A DNA stretch of 64,000 nt from Mesorhizobium sp. L-8-3 (GCF_016756615.1 NZ_AP023262.1:2416501-2480500), one strand, 5' to 3'. Positions 1 through 9,233 are shown, numbered from the stretch's first letter. Numbers and translations are program-made. The notes: generated by a model not told the origin, from the sequence alone.

Positions 1-1
1 C

Positions 2-1147
2 TATCTCAAGGGCCTGCTCGCCGCGAAGGGCAGCATCGACCCCTTGGCGGGTGACGTCACCCCGTCGGCCGACAGCGGCGACATCGACCTGGCGTTTTCG
101 AGCGATGCCATCCTGTCGATCGCCCGCAGCGCCGGAGCGACCGAAGGAGAAGGCAACACGCTTCGACTGACCAGCGGCGCGTCGTCGCTGCTCGTCGGGC
201 TCAATGGCGGCACTGTGAAGCTCGAGAGCCTCGCCAAGGGCGCGGCCGGCGGCGCCACCGCCAAGGGCCTGGTTCTGCGCAAGCTTTCCAGTACGGCGCC
301 TGCGTCGAACGGCGCAGCGTCGCTTCGTGTCATCGACATGCCCGAAAGCTCCCGCAAGATCTCGGACAAGGAGATCGTCTGGCTCGACGCGCTGAAGGCC
401 GAGAACCTCGTCGAAAGCCGGTTCAACTCCGTCTTCTTCTTCACCGGAGCCAGCCGCGAGCCTGAGCTTGCCGGCGTCTGGGGCGCGATCGTCGGCTCGT
501 TTCTCACCATGGTGGTGACCCTGGCGATCTCGTTCCCGATCGGCGTCGCCGCGGCGATCTATCTGGAAGAATTCGCGCCGAAGAACCGCTGGACGCATTT
601 CATCGAGGTCAACATCAACAATCTCGCCGCCGTGCCGTCGATCGTCTACGGTCTGCTCGGCCTCGCCGTGTTCCTGAATTTCTTCGGCCTCCCGCGTTCG
701 GCGCCGCTGGTCGGCGGCATGGTGCTGGCTCTGATGACGCTGCCGATCATCATCATCGCCTCGCGCGCCTCGATCCGCGCCGTGCCACCGTCGATCCGCG
801 AGGCGGCGCTCGGCATCGGCGCCTCCAAGGTCCAGACGGTTTTCCACCATGTGCTGCCGCTGGCGATGCCCGGCATCATGACCGGGACGATCCTCGGCAT
901 GGCGCATGCGCTCGGCGAGACAGCACCGCTCCTGATGATCGGCATGGTCGCTTTCATCGTCGACATCCCGGGCGGCTTCACCGATCCGGCGACGATCCTG
1001 CCCGTGCAGATCTTCATGTGGGCCGATTTCCCCGAGCCGGGTTTCCAGCAAAAAACCTCAGCCGCGATCCTGATCCTGCTGGGCTTCCTGGTTATCATGA
1101 ACGCAGTGGCCGTGATCCTGCGCAAACGCTTCGAACGCCGCTGGTAA
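2..1147 (+). CDS. pstA: Phosphate ABC transporter permease PstA, 5'-truncated by the window edge
   Basis: Inner-membrane permease subunit of the high-affinity phosphate importer PstSCAB. The frame is open from base 2 and no start codon is convincing, so the N-terminus lies outside the window. About the first 150 visible residues are a soluble N-terminal extension of the kind found in alphaproteobacterial PstA. Hydrophobic segments begin near base 480, and the cytoplasmic EAA-type coupling loop (EAALGIGASK) is encoded around 808-840. The gene ends in the usual RKRFERRW-like basic tail. It is followed 12 bases later by pstB in the canonical pst order. Family assignment is firm; only the missing 5' end is uncertain. 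Confidence 0.95.
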   Translation, partial: YLKGLLAAKGSIDPLAGDVTPSADSGDIDLAFSSDAILSIARSAGATEGEGNTLRLTSGASSLLVGLNGGTVKLESLAKGAAGGATAKGLVLRKLSSTAPASNGAASLRVIDMPESSRKISDKEIVWLDALKAENLVESRFNSVFFFTGASREPELAGVWGAIVGSFLTMVVTLAISFPIGVAAAIYLEEFAPKNRWTHFIEVNINNLAAVPSIVYGLLGLAVFLNFFGLPRSAPLVGGMVLALMTLPIIIIASRASIRAVPPSIREAALGIGASKVQTVFHHVLPLAMPGIMTGTILGMAHALGETAPLLMIGMVAFIVDIPGGFTDPATILPVQIFMWADFPEPGFQQKTSAAILILLGFLVIMNAVAVILRKRFERRW

Positions 1148-1159
1148 GGGAGTAGTGAG

Positions 1160-1975
1160 ATGAACATCTTGACCGAGGCAGCCGTGGAAAAGAAGCTGAC
1201 GCAGGGTGCCGATGCGCCCGCCGTGAAGATGAAGGGCGACAAGGTTTCCGTCCACTACGGCGAGAAACGGGCGCTCTTCGACGTGGATCTCGACATCCGC
1301 CGCAATGAGGTGACCGCTCTGATCGGGCCGTCGGGCTGCGGCAAGTCGACCTTCCTGCGCTGCCTCAACCGCATGAACGACACTATCCCCATCGCCCGCG
1401 TCAGCGGCAAGATCACGCTCGACGATGAGGACATCTACGATCCCAGGATCGACGTCGTCGAACTGCGGGCGCGGGTGGGCATGGTGTTCCAGAAGCCCAA
1501 TCCGTTTCCGAAGTCGATCTACGAGAACGTCGCCTACGGACCGCGCATCCATGGTCTCGCCAAGAACAAGGCCGACCTCGACGGCATTGTCGAGCGGAGC
1601 CTGCAGAAGGCTGCGATCTGGAACGAGGTCAAGGACCGGCTCGGCGAGCCCGGAACCGGCCTTTCCGGCGGCCAGCAGCAGCGTCTGTGCATCGCGCGCG
1701 CCATAGCGGTGTCGCCCGAGGTGATCCTCATGGACGAGCCGTGCTCGGCGCTCGATCCGATCGCCACCGCCAAGGTGGAAGAGCTGATCGACGAACTGCG
1801 CGAGAACTATACGATCGTCATCGTCACGCACTCGATGCAGCAGGCCGCCCGCGTCTCGCAGCGCACGGCCATGTTCCATCTCGGCTATCTGGTCGAGGAG
1901 GGCCCCACCGACAAGATGTTCACCAACCCCGACGACAAGCGCACGCAAGACTACATCACCGGCCGCTTCGGGTAA
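1160..1975 (+). CDS. pstB: Phosphate ABC transporter ATP-binding protein PstB
   Basis: ATPase that powers phosphate import by PstCA. The 271-residue product has Walker [10 protein letters not shown] at about residues 56-64, the ABC signature [14 protein letters not shown], Walker B VILMDEP and the H-loop THSMQQA. The PstB-specific LNRMND stretch follows Walker A. The ATG at 1160 has a purine-rich GGGAG upstream. The N-terminal 25 residues before the conserved domain are somewhat longer than in enteric PstB, as is common in rhizobia. It lies between pstA and phoU in one operon, so it is expected to be PhoB-controlled from a promoter upstream of the window. Confidence 0.97.
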   Translation: MNILTEAAVEKKLTQGADAPAVKMKGDKVSVHYGEKRALFDVDLDIRRNEVTALIGPSGCGKSTFLRCLNRMNDTIPIARVSGKITLDDEDIYDPRIDVVELRARVGMVFQKPNPFPKSIYENVAYGPRIHGLAKNKADLDGIVERSLQKAAIWNEVKDRLGEPGTGLSGGQQQRLCIARAIAVSPEVILMDEPCSALDPIATAKVEELIDELRENYTIVIVTHSMQQAARVSQRTAMFHLGYLVEEGPTDKMFTNPDDKRTQDYITGRFG

Positions 1976-2007
1976 GCGGCGGGCGGAAGGACAACGAGGA
2001 CAGGATC

Positions 2008-2712
2008 ATGGGTGAACATACCGTCACGTCTTTCGACGACGAACTCGATCATGTCGACCGGCTGATCCGCGACATGGGGGACCTTGCGGGGTCGATGGTG
2101 CAGGGCTCCACCAGGGCGCTGCTCAACTCCGACACGGCGCTGGCACAGCGTGTGATCTCCGACGACGCCGTGATGGACGCAAAGCAGCGTGAGCTCGACG
2201 ATCGTGCCATCACGCTGATCGCCAAGCGCCAGCCCATGGCGCAGGACCTCCGTGCGGTGGTCGGCGCGATCCGCATGGCCGCCGACCTTGAACGCATCGG
2301 CGATCTCGCCAAGAACATCGCCAAGCGGGTGGGCGCAGTCGGCCAGAGCGTCGCGCCGCGCGGCCTGTCGCATTCGATCGAGGCTATGTCGGGCATGGTG
2401 TTGGGTCAGGTCAACGGTGTCGTCGACCACTATGTCGCCGACGACGCCCAGGCCTTGATGAAGCTGCGGGCAGACGACGAGAAGATCGACGTCCAGTACA
2501 CTGCCGTGTTCCGCGAGCTCCTCACCTATATGATGGAAGATCCGCGCAACATCACGGCCTGCACGCATCTCCTGTTCTGCGCCAAGAACCTCGAGCGCAT
2601 CGGCGACCATGTCACCAATATCGCCGAGAACGCCTATTTCGTCATGACGGGAGAGCAGCTTCCGGTGCAGCGGCCGAAACACGACGAAACCTCGACGACA
2701 GTCGCCGAATGA
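2008..2712 (+). CDS. phoU: Phosphate transport system regulator PhoU
   Basis: PhoU links the Pst transporter to PhoR/PhoB signalling and keeps the Pho regulon off when phosphate is plentiful. The 234-residue protein has the two tandem three-helix PhoU repeats, each with its metal-binding signature: DLERIGDLAKN in the first and NLERIGDHVTN in the second. The start at 2008 (MGEHTVTSFDDELD) gives the usual length; the open frame runs upstream into pstB, but that part matches nothing in the family. It sits 32 bases after pstB and 41 bases before phoB. Confidence 0.96.
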   Translation: MGEHTVTSFDDELDHVDRLIRDMGDLAGSMVQGSTRALLNSDTALAQRVISDDAVMDAKQRELDDRAITLIAKRQPMAQDLRAVVGAIRMAADLERIGDLAKNIAKRVGAVGQSVAPRGLSHSIEAMSGMVLGQVNGVVDHYVADDAQALMKLRADDEKIDVQYTAVFRELLTYMMEDPRNITACTHLLFCAKNLERIGDHVTNIAENAYFVMTGEQLPVQRPKHDETSTTVAE

Positions 2713-2753
2713 GAAAGGCTTGACCGCAAGAATACCGAGGAGATCCGACCCGC

Positions 2754-3443
2754 ATGATTGCCCCCAAGATCATGGTCGTGGAAGACGAGGAGCCGCTATG
2801 CGTGCTCCTGCGCTACAACCTGGAAGCCGAAGGCTATCAGGTCGAGGTCATCAATCGCGGCGATGAAGCCGAGCTCCGGCTGCAGGAAAACGTACCCGAC
2901 CTTCTGGTCCTCGACTGGATGATCCCCGCCGTGTCGGGCATCGAGCTCTGCCGGCGATTGAGGATGCGTCCGGAGACCGAGCGGTTGCCGATCATCATGC
3001 TGACGGCGCGCGGCGAGGAGAGCGACCGGGTGCGTGGCCTTTCGACCGGGGCCGACGACTATCTGGTGAAGCCGTTCTCGACGCCGGAATTCGTCGCCCG
3101 GGTTCGTGCTTTGCTGCGCAGGGCCAAGCCCGAAGTGCTGTCGACGGTGCTCAAGGTTGGCGACATCGTGCTCGACCGCGAAGCGCACCGGGTCTATCGC
3201 AAGAAGAGCGAGATCAAGCTCGGCCCGACCGAGTTCCGCCTGCTCGAGTTCATGATGCAGCATCCCGGGCGCGTCTTCTCGCGCAGCCAGTTGCTCGACA
3301 ATGTCTGGGGCGAAACGATCTATATCGACGAGCGCACCGTCGACGTGCATGTCGGCCGCCTGCGCAAAGCGGTCAATACGGCCCGCATGCCCGATGTGAT
3401 CCGCACCATCCGCGGCGCCGGCTACGCCATCAACGAGGCGTGA
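2754..3443 (+). CDS. phoB: Phosphate regulon response regulator PhoB
   Basis: OmpR-family two-component regulator that activates phosphate-starvation genes. The 229-residue product has a receiver domain (acidic pocket EDEE near residues 10-13, phospho-acceptor Asp54 in LVLDWMIP, conserved Lys in YLVKPFS) and a C-terminal winged-helix DNA-binding domain ending in RTIRGAGYAI. It is the last gene of the visible pst-phoU-phoB unit. The sensor kinase phoR is not in view; in rhizobia it usually lies upstream of pst. The stop region overlaps the 3' end of the convergent AraC-type gene by 14 bases. Confidence 0.96.
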   Translation: MIAPKIMVVEDEEPLCVLLRYNLEAEGYQVEVINRGDEAELRLQENVPDLLVLDWMIPAVSGIELCRRLRMRPETERLPIIMLTARGEESDRVRGLSTGADDYLVKPFSTPEFVARVRALLRRAKPEVLSTVLKVGDIVLDREAHRVYRKKSEIKLGPTEFRLLEFMMQHPGRVFSRSQLLDNVWGETIYIDERTVDVHVGRLRKAVNTARMPDVIRTIRGAGYAINEA

Positions 3444-4440
3444 CGTCCCCGCTGGAGCAATTGCAGCAAGAGTGCGCAGCGGTCTTGCGTCCGGAATTGC
3501 GTGACAACAATGAGTCAGGACGTCTCGGCTTTTCGAAGAAAGGCGGAAATGCTGCTCCAGCGCGGGCCGGCGATTGCCGTCGGGCCCGCGTCAGGGCGCC
3601 CCACCGGCCGGGCGTGACACCGAACGCCTTCTTGAACTGACGGTTCAGGTGGCTCTGGTCGGCAAAGCCGGTCCTGGCCGCGATATCGGCCAGGTTCTCT
3701 CCAGCCTGGATGAGGGCGGTTGCCCGCGCCAGCCGCCGCATCAGCAGGTAGCGGTGCGGGCTGGTCCCGAAAAAGGCGCGGAACTGCCGCGCCAGACTGA
3801 ACCGGTCGAGTCCGGTCACGCCCTCCAGCGCGTCGGAGCGCACGACACGGTCGAGATTGGCTTCCAGATAGTCGCGTGCCATCTCCAGCCGGGGGACATC
3901 GAGGGTGATCCTGGAAGGGGCGGGTCCATCGGCATGGCGCGACAGGCCGTCCGCCAACTCGGTGACGAGTTGGACGACGGCCAATTCGTCGAGTTCGCCC
4001 TCGATATCGGAGAGGCAGGGCAGCAGCGTCTCGCGCAGCCGCCGATCGGTGACGACGGGGTCGCGGACGAAAGGCAGCGGGGCATAGCTCGCTGCCAGGC
4101 TTCGCCGCAACAGGGCGGGCTCGAGATAGAGTATGCGATAGTGAAGTCCGGCATCGGTCGCGGCGCCGCCGTCATGCATCTCGTCGGGATGCAGCACGAT
4201 CACCTGGCCCGGCAGGCTGTTTCGGACCTCGCCCCGGTAGCGGAATGTCTGAACGCCGTGCAAGGTCACGCCGATCGCATAGGTGTCGTGGCGATGAGGC
4301 TCGAAGGCGTTGCCGAAGAACCTGGCGTCGATGCGCTCCAGGCCGGGGAAGGGCGGTGCCGGCACGATGCCGCCCTCGTCGGTGCGCCCGCACAAACGTT
4401 CAAGACCGGATTGTTCGTTCCAGCCTAGATCGGGAGACAT
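3430..4440 (-). CDS. AraC-family transcriptional regulator with cupin-type sensor domain
   Basis: Predicted DNA-binding regulator of about 336 residues. The N-terminal half is an AraC-binding cupin: a His-rich segment (FEPHRHDTYAIGVTLHG) and HPDEMHDG are typical of it. The C-terminal half has the two helix-turn-helix motifs of AraC/XylS, the second as ADIAARTGFADQSHLNRQFK. A further 45-50 residues of low-complexity sequence follow the usual domain end. The ATG at 4440 is chosen because the frame further upstream runs through the divergent DUF2000 gene. Divergent AraC/DUF2000 pairs recur in bacteria, so DUF2000 is the probable target. The inducer cannot be told from sequence. Confidence 0.87.
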   Translation of the reverse strand: MSPDLGWNEQSGLERLCGRTDEGGIVPAPPFPGLERIDARFFGNAFEPHRHDTYAIGVTLHGVQTFRYRGEVRNSLPGQVIVLHPDEMHDGGAATDAGLHYRILYLEPALLRRSLAASYAPLPFVRDPVVTDRRLRETLLPCLSDIEGELDELAVVQLVTELADGLSRHADGPAPSRITLDVPRLEMARDYLEANLDRVVRSDALEGVTGLDRFSLARQFRAFFGTSPHRYLLMRRLARATALIQAGENLADIAARTGFADQSHLNRQFKKAFGVTPGRWGALTRARRQSPARAGAAFPPFFEKPRRPDSLLSRNSGRKTAAHSCCNCSSGDVTPR

Positions 4441-4470
4441 CTTGCCATCTTCCCAGCGGTGATACGATCC

Positions 4471-4878
4471 ATGTTCCAGACCAAAGTCGCCATCGTCCTG
4501 CGCAGTGACCTTGCCGTGTGGCAGAAGCTGAACGTCACGGCCTTCCTCACCAGCGGCCTTTCCTTCCGAGCTCCCGAGATGATCGGCGAGGAATATGTGG
4601 ATCGCGATGGCAATCGCTACAACCCCATGTCCGTCCAGCCGGTTATCGTTCTGTCCGCCGATGCGGCGACCATGAGCCAGATCCACCGTCGTTCGCTGGA
4701 GCGGGGGATCACGACCTCCCTCTATGTCGACGCAATGTTCGCCACCGGCCACGATGCCGCCAACCGCGCCGTCTTTGCAACTTTCGGGCCCGACGATGCC
4801 AAGGTGGCAGGCATTGCCCTTCGCGCCGACAAGAAGATCGTCGACAAGATCACCAAGGGCGCAAGCATGCACGCCTAA
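4471..4878 (+). CDS. DUF2000 domain protein
   Basis: Small cytosolic protein of 135 residues matching the DUF2000 family, whose fold is related to peptidyl-tRNA hydrolase type 2. It begins MFQTKVAIVLRSDLAVWQ and keeps the family's central segment. Function is unknown for the family; a role in tRNA hydrolysis has not been shown. The ATG at 4471 is used; an in-frame GTG at 4459 would add four residues. The start lies only 30 bases from the start of the divergent AraC regulator, so the two share a very short regulatory gap and the regulator probably controls this gene. Confidence 0.82.
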   Translation: MFQTKVAIVLRSDLAVWQKLNVTAFLTSGLSFRAPEMIGEEYVDRDGNRYNPMSVQPVIVLSADAATMSQIHRRSLERGITTSLYVDAMFATGHDAANRAVFATFGPDDAKVAGIALRADKKIVDKITKGASMHA

Positions 4879-5057
4879 GCCAGGCCGTTGCCTCGAATCC
4901 GCTCAAGTGCGCGGCAGCACCCGGAACATGGCGACGATGATGTTGCCGGCGCCAGGCACTGAGACCGGCACGATGAAACATAAAAGACTGCCGATGACAT
5001 CATTGGGTTACAGTTCCGTTTTATGGTTCCGGTGATCTAAGCAGATGGAGCAGCACG

Positions 5058-5282
5058 ATGCATCAGCGCGAGCCCACGCTCGACGAACTGCTCAACGAGC
5101 CGATCATTCGGCAGGTCATGATCGCCGACGGCCATGAGCCGGACGACATTCGCCTCCTCATGCGCAAGGTTGGCGGCGGCCTGGACCGCAGGGCTTCAGG
5201 TCAAGCGAAGCTGGCGGCGGGCATCATGCAGAGCCGCGGCATTTCAGGTGGCGCGGGCGGTTGTTGCGGGGCCGGAGCCTGA
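5058..5282 (+). CDS. Small conserved hypothetical protein (74 aa)
   Basis: Not assigned to a named family. The N-terminal half is acidic and helical (TLDELLNEPIIRQVMIADG) and resembles short rhizobial proteins that start with a LDELL...IRxxM pattern; the C-terminus is a Gly-Cys tail (GGAGGCCGAGA) that might bind a metal, though this is only inference. A GGAG at eight bases before the ATG supports the start. Codon use is like that of neighbouring genes. A perfect 10-bp-stem hairpin follows 17 bases after the stop, consistent with a monocistronic unit. Confidence 0.6.
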   Translation: MHQREPTLDELLNEPIIRQVMIADGHEPDDIRLLMRKVGGGLDRRASGQAKLAAGIMQSRGISGGAGGCCGAGA

Positions 5283-5298
5283 CAGTCGTTCCTATGGC

Positions 5299-5321
5299 AA
5301 CGGTCGATGATATCGACCGTT
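5299..5321. terminator. Hairpin after the 74-aa gene
   Basis: Perfect inverted repeat AACGGTCGAT / ATCGACCGTT with a three-base loop, 17 bases after the stop of the small gene. There is no long T-run behind it, so it is a possible rather than a textbook intrinsic terminator. Confidence 0.5.
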
Positions 5322-5447
5322 GAACCGCGTGGCCGCGCCCGCTTGGAGGGCCGCGCCAGCGATCGAGGTCAGGTGGATGCTGAGCATCCGCCGGGGATTG
5401 ATGCGTGAGCGCCCAACCGGATGCGTCGACATCCAGTGCCGTTGGTA

Positions 5448-5768
5448 TCAGTTCTCCGGTGGATACCAGTATCTGGCCGCATTCGCGCCACGGCCGACAA
5501 TGACGAAATTGTTGGCGAAGACGCGGTATGGCGGGCTCCACTCGCCGTCCGGCCATTTGACGCGGATCTCGGCGCGCTCCGCAGCGCCGACCCCGACATG
5601 CAGGAAGCCGGCATGGCCCGATGCATGGCCTCCGCCGACCTGTACGCTGCGCGTCACCGTGCGCGTGCCATATTTCACATGGTCGAGCGCGCCGACTGCA
5701 TTCTGGTTGGCGCCGGGTTGCGGCGAGGCGAACGTACCAGGCAATTGACCGAAGCTGACGTCGGGCAT
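5448..5768 (-). pseudogene. Duplicated C-terminal fragment of the CRTAC1/ASPIC-UnbV gene
   Basis: Bases 5448-5721 (274 bp) repeat bases 7584-7857 without gaps and with only scattered substitutions. They encode the last ~90 residues of the CRTAC1-type protein (PGANQNAVGAL ... WSPPYRVFANNFV ... YWYPPE) down to the same stop position. Upstream of 5721 the homology stops abruptly and the remaining residues to the ATG at 5768 are unrelated. No signal peptide or FG-GAP repeats are present. It is best read as a partial gene duplication, not a functional gene. The copy lies on the other side of the cyclase gene from its parent. Confidence 0.8.
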
Positions 5769-5954
5769 GGCGCGTCAGGGCCCTGCCGTGGGGCGCGGTA
5801 CCACGCCTGTCTTTGCTCTTCCATCATCTCCTTCTCAGGCCTTTGTGACCAACGGTCTCGGCTTCGTTCGGCCCGAGCTGTGCATGATTCGATTATCCGG
5901 GCCGATTGGTGCTACAATGCATTGCCGACTGCGCGGCTGGCGGTGTCCGGGACC

Positions 5955-7337
5955 ATGACCAAAGTAACCGCTCTACCTGACCAGACGGATATCGAGGTGG
6001 GCGCCGACGAGACCTTGCTCGAGGCGGCTCTCAGGTCGGGTGTGCCGTTTGCCCACGCGTGCGGCGGGCGCGCGAAATGCTCGACCTGCCGTGTATGGGT
6101 TCTCGATGGCCTCGAGGCTTGCCCGCACCGAAATGCAAATGAGACTTCGATGGCGGACCGCTTGAGACTGGCGGACGAGGTTCGGCTGGCCTGTCAGCTC
6201 AGGCCGCAAGGCGAGCTTCGCGTCCGGCGCCTGGTGCTGGACGAAACCGACCTGATGATGACCAGCCAGCTTTGCGATTCCGCCGCGACGCGATCCGGCG
6301 AGTCGAAACGTGTTGCGATCTTCTTCAGCGACATCGTCGGATTCACGTCGCTGTCGGAGCGGCTTTCGCCTTATGACGTGATGTATCTGCTCAATCGCTA
6401 CTTCGCGCAGGTCGGCGAGATTATCGAGCAGAATGACGGTTTCATCGACAACTTCATCGGCGATGGGCTGATGGCGATATTCGGTGTCGACGACCAGCCC
6501 GACGCTCCGCTTCGCGCCGTGAATGCGGCTCTTCAAACCCTTGCGACGGTCGATCGTTTGAAGCCGTTCTTTGCCTCGATGTATGGCATCGATTTCGATA
6601 TTCGCATCGGCCTCAACTATGGCGAAGCCGTCATCGGCACACTGGGTTTCGTCGGACACGAACGCCTGACGGCAATCGGTGACGTCGTGAACCTGGCCAG
6701 CCGTGTCGAAGCCGCAAACAAGGATGCCGGTACTCGACTGCTGATATCCGAGGCGCTTCACGACCAGATCGCCGACAAGGTCGAGGTCGCCGACTATGTC
6801 AGGGTACGCCTTCGGGGTACCGGCGAGCGCACGAGCCTGTTCGAAGTCATCGGGCTGAAGCCCGAAATCGACGCCGAGCTGAACGCCAGGCATCCCCGCG
6901 AGACCGTCCGTCATGCCGGTAGGAGGTGGGTTCGGGCATTTGCCGAAGACGAGCTTCAGCCGCACGAACGCCGGATTCTCACCTTTGAGGATTTCGACAT
7001 TGTCGTCGTTCGCGGACCTGACACCTACTGCGCCTTCAACAATGCCTGCCCGCATCTTCATCTGCCGCTCTACGAACGCCGGAATCCCGCTGAGGTCGAA
7101 ACGCTGAATCTCCCACACACCGGGAGCACCATCACCAGCGATCTGGGCCTGGTTTGCCGTTGGCATCAGAGCTGTTTTGACCTGCTTACGGGCGAAGTGA
7201 GGAACTGGGCCAAGTTGCAGCCGGATGGTACTTCGCCCGGCTTTGAGTTCGTGGGCGACATTTCGAAGAACCGCACCAGTTTGACCGTCTACCCTTGCCG
7301 AACACAGGACGGCTATGTGTGGATCGGGCTCGAGTGA
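5955..7337 (+). CDS. Ferredoxin - class III adenylate/guanylate cyclase - Rieske fusion protein
   Basis: A 460-residue three-domain protein. Residues 1-100 form a plant-type [2Fe-2S] ferredoxin domain with Cys36, Cys42, Cys45 and Cys80. Residues 115-300 form a class III nucleotide cyclase: the first metal aspartate is Asp126 in FFSDIVGFTSL, the second Asp170 in NFIGDGLMAIFG, and the transition-state Asn/Arg are in VVNLASR (about 246-250). Residues 320-455 form a Rieske-like domain with Cys365-x-His367 and Cys401-x-x-His404. This implies cyclic nucleotide synthesis controlled by the redox state of two iron-sulphur clusters; that is inference. The start is the ATG at 5955; the frame further upstream crosses the UnbV fragment. 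No transmembrane segment is seen. No partner gene is adjacent. Confidence 0.88.
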   Translation: MTKVTALPDQTDIEVGADETLLEAALRSGVPFAHACGGRAKCSTCRVWVLDGLEACPHRNANETSMADRLRLADEVRLACQLRPQGELRVRRLVLDETDLMMTSQLCDSAATRSGESKRVAIFFSDIVGFTSLSERLSPYDVMYLLNRYFAQVGEIIEQNDGFIDNFIGDGLMAIFGVDDQPDAPLRAVNAALQTLATVDRLKPFFASMYGIDFDIRIGLNYGEAVIGTLGFVGHERLTAIGDVVNLASRVEAANKDAGTRLLISEALHDQIADKVEVADYVRVRLRGTGERTSLFEVIGLKPEIDAELNARHPRETVRHAGRRWVRAFAEDELQPHERRILTFEDFDIVVVRGPDTYCAFNNACPHLHLPLYERRNPAEVETLNLPHTGSTITSDLGLVCRWHQSCFDLLTGEVRNWAKLQPDGTSPGFEFVGDISKNRTSLTVYPCRTQDGYVWIGLE

Positions 7338-7583
7338 CAGCGACGGTCGGATATTTCCGTCGGCGTATTCGGCCAATATTCTGAAGATTGAGACTTCCGA
7401 AAGTTGAGAATTTGGCAAAGAACTTTTGATGTTGTGAACGACAAAGCAATTGTCCGCCTTCTCGCGAAGCACGCAGGATGGCTTCAAAAAGATGACTAGG
7501 CGCTCGAGCCTTTAGAAGGGACGATGGTTTGGTGCGCAACTTTAAGCGCCACGAATGTCCATCGTCTGCTCCTCACTGATCGC

Positions 7584-7857
7584 TCAACCCTCCGGCGGAT
7601 ACCAGTATTTTGCCGCCTTGGCGCCGCGTCCGACAATGACGAAATTGTTGGCGAAGACGCGGTAGGGCGGGCTCCACTCGCCGTCCGGCCATTTGACGCG
7701 GATCTCGGCGCGCTCCGCAGTGCCGACGCCGACATGCAGGAAGCCGGCATGGCCCGATGCATGGCCACCGCCGACCTGCACGCTGCGCGTCACCGTGCGC
7801 GTGCCGTATTTGACATAGACGAGCGCGCCGACCGCATTCTGGTTGGCGCCGGGTTGC
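7584..7857. repeat. 274-bp direct repeat, copy 2 (copy 1 at 5448-5721)
   Basis: The two copies have the same length and orientation and flank the cyclase gene. This copy is the genuine 3' end of the CRTAC1-type gene; the other is a fragment. The copies differ at scattered, often synonymous, positions, so the duplication is not brand new. Confidence 0.85.
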
Positions 7858-9233
7858 TGCAACTCGATCTCGACGAAATTGCCCATCGGCCGTGACCCGT
7901 CGCCGGTGACGGCACCGCAGTTCCTGAACAGGCTCGCCTTCTGGCCGCGATTGACGACGAGCAGATCGAGCATGCCGTCCATGTTGAAGTCCTCCACGAT
8001 CGCGCCGCGTCCCTTGGTCGGCAGCGCGATGCCGGCGATGTCGCCGCCCTCGGCAAAACCGCCGTCCCATTGGCCGACGAGGAGGTTGTCGGGGTCGAAG
8101 GCGGCGAAATCGGGCATCTGCTCGACATTGCCCTTGGCAACGTAGAGGTCCAGCAGGCCGTCATTGTTGAAGTCGGCGAATTCGGAGTGCCAGCCGGTCG
8201 AAGGCTTCAGGTCGCCGCCGGCATAGGGACGATGCGCGGTTGCGCCCTTCTCGAAGGCCACGTCGCTATAGATCGGCCGGTCCTCCTCGGCCTCGTCGTC
8301 GAGCTTCTGCAGCTTGGTGTCGCCCATCGAGGTCAGCGCATATTCCGGATAGCCGTCGCCTTCGAGGTCGCCTTCGGCGATACCCATGCCCCAGATGGTC
8401 AAATGCTGCCATCCGTCGGCGCGGCCATAGAGCCTCGGCGGCGCGCCGGGCTCCACCTTCCAGAGCTGCTCCTCGCCGCCGCGGTAATATTGCCGGTCGT
8501 TGGTGATGCGCAGCGCAGGAATGCCGGAACGGTTCCAGTCCGTGAACAGCATGGACAGCGCGCAGTGACCCGGCGACAGCCTTGTGACCTGCGAATAGTC
8601 TGGCTTCTCGCCGGGCTGCGGCCGGAACAGACCATTGTCCTCGCAGGTACCCCATGGCGAGCCGGGTGCGGTGCGGTCGACATAGTTGCCGAAGGCGAGC
8701 GTCGGATGTCTCTGGCCCTCTTCCCAGGTCGCGGCGAAGGCGGTCGTCCAGGCTTTGCCGCCGTCGAAGGAGAACTGCCGGTTGGCCTTCTCGAAGCTGC
8801 AGTCGGCTCCGCCGCGCAATATGATGTCCTCGCCGAGCCTCAGCAGCACGAGATCGCGATGGCCGTCGCCGTCGATGTCGAGCGCATAGGCGCCGAGCAC
8901 CTTCTCCAGATCGCGCGGTTCCAGGCGGAGCGACTCCTCCCTGAACTTCAGCACGCCGCCGGCCGCGCTCTCATTGACGTAGAGCGTCGAGCGTCCCTTG
9001 CCCCCGGCCAGGAAGACGTCGGGCCTGCGGTCACCGTTGCAGTCGAGCGCGGCGCCGCCGCCGCCCACGAAGAACTCCCAGGGGCCGCCATAGTCGTGGT
9101 CGATCCCGGCGGCGAGCGCCTCCTCATGCATCCTGGGAACATCGTTGACCGGCTTGCGTGCCTCGCCGTCGGCGCTCCTCGATGTGGCGGTGGAAAGGAG
9201 GATCGCTGCAAGACAGGCGATGAAGCGGGTCAT
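7584..9233 (-). CDS. Secreted CRTAC1-family protein (FG-GAP/VCBS repeats, ASPIC/UnbV C-terminus)
   Basis: A 549-residue predicted exported protein. A signal peptide (MTRFIACLAAILLSTATS) is followed by FG-GAP/VCBS calcium-binding repeats, visible as repeated D-x-[DN]-x-DG-type motifs (DCNGDRRPDVFLAG, DIDGDGHRDLVLL, DFNNDGLLDLYVA, DFNMDGMLDLLVV), which should build a beta-propeller. The last ~90 residues are the ASPIC/UnbV domain. The start ATG at 9233 overlaps the stop of the di-heme oxidoreductase gene by four bases, indicating translational coupling. The two proteins probably act together in the periplasm. The precise function of this pairing is not known. Confidence 0.88.
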   Translation of the reverse strand: MTRFIACLAAILLSTATSRSADGEARKPVNDVPRMHEEALAAGIDHDYGGPWEFFVGGGGAALDCNGDRRPDVFLAGGKGRSTLYVNESAAGGVLKFREESLRLEPRDLEKVLGAYALDIDGDGHRDLVLLRLGEDIILRGGADCSFEKANRQFSFDGGKAWTTAFAATWEEGQRHPTLAFGNYVDRTAPGSPWGTCEDNGLFRPQPGEKPDYSQVTRLSPGHCALSMLFTDWNRSGIPALRITNDRQYYRGGEEQLWKVEPGAPPRLYGRADGWQHLTIWGMGIAEGDLEGDGYPEYALTSMGDTKLQKLDDEAEEDRPIYSDVAFEKGATAHRPYAGGDLKPSTGWHSEFADFNNDGLLDLYVAKGNVEQMPDFAAFDPDNLLVGQWDGGFAEGGDIAGIALPTKGRGAIVEDFNMDGMLDLLVVNRGQKASLFRNCGAVTGDGSRPMGNFVEIELQQPGANQNAVGALVYVKYGTRTVTRSVQVGGGHASGHAGFLHVGVGTAERAEIRVKWPDGEWSPPYRVFANNFVIVGRGAKAAKYWYPPEG

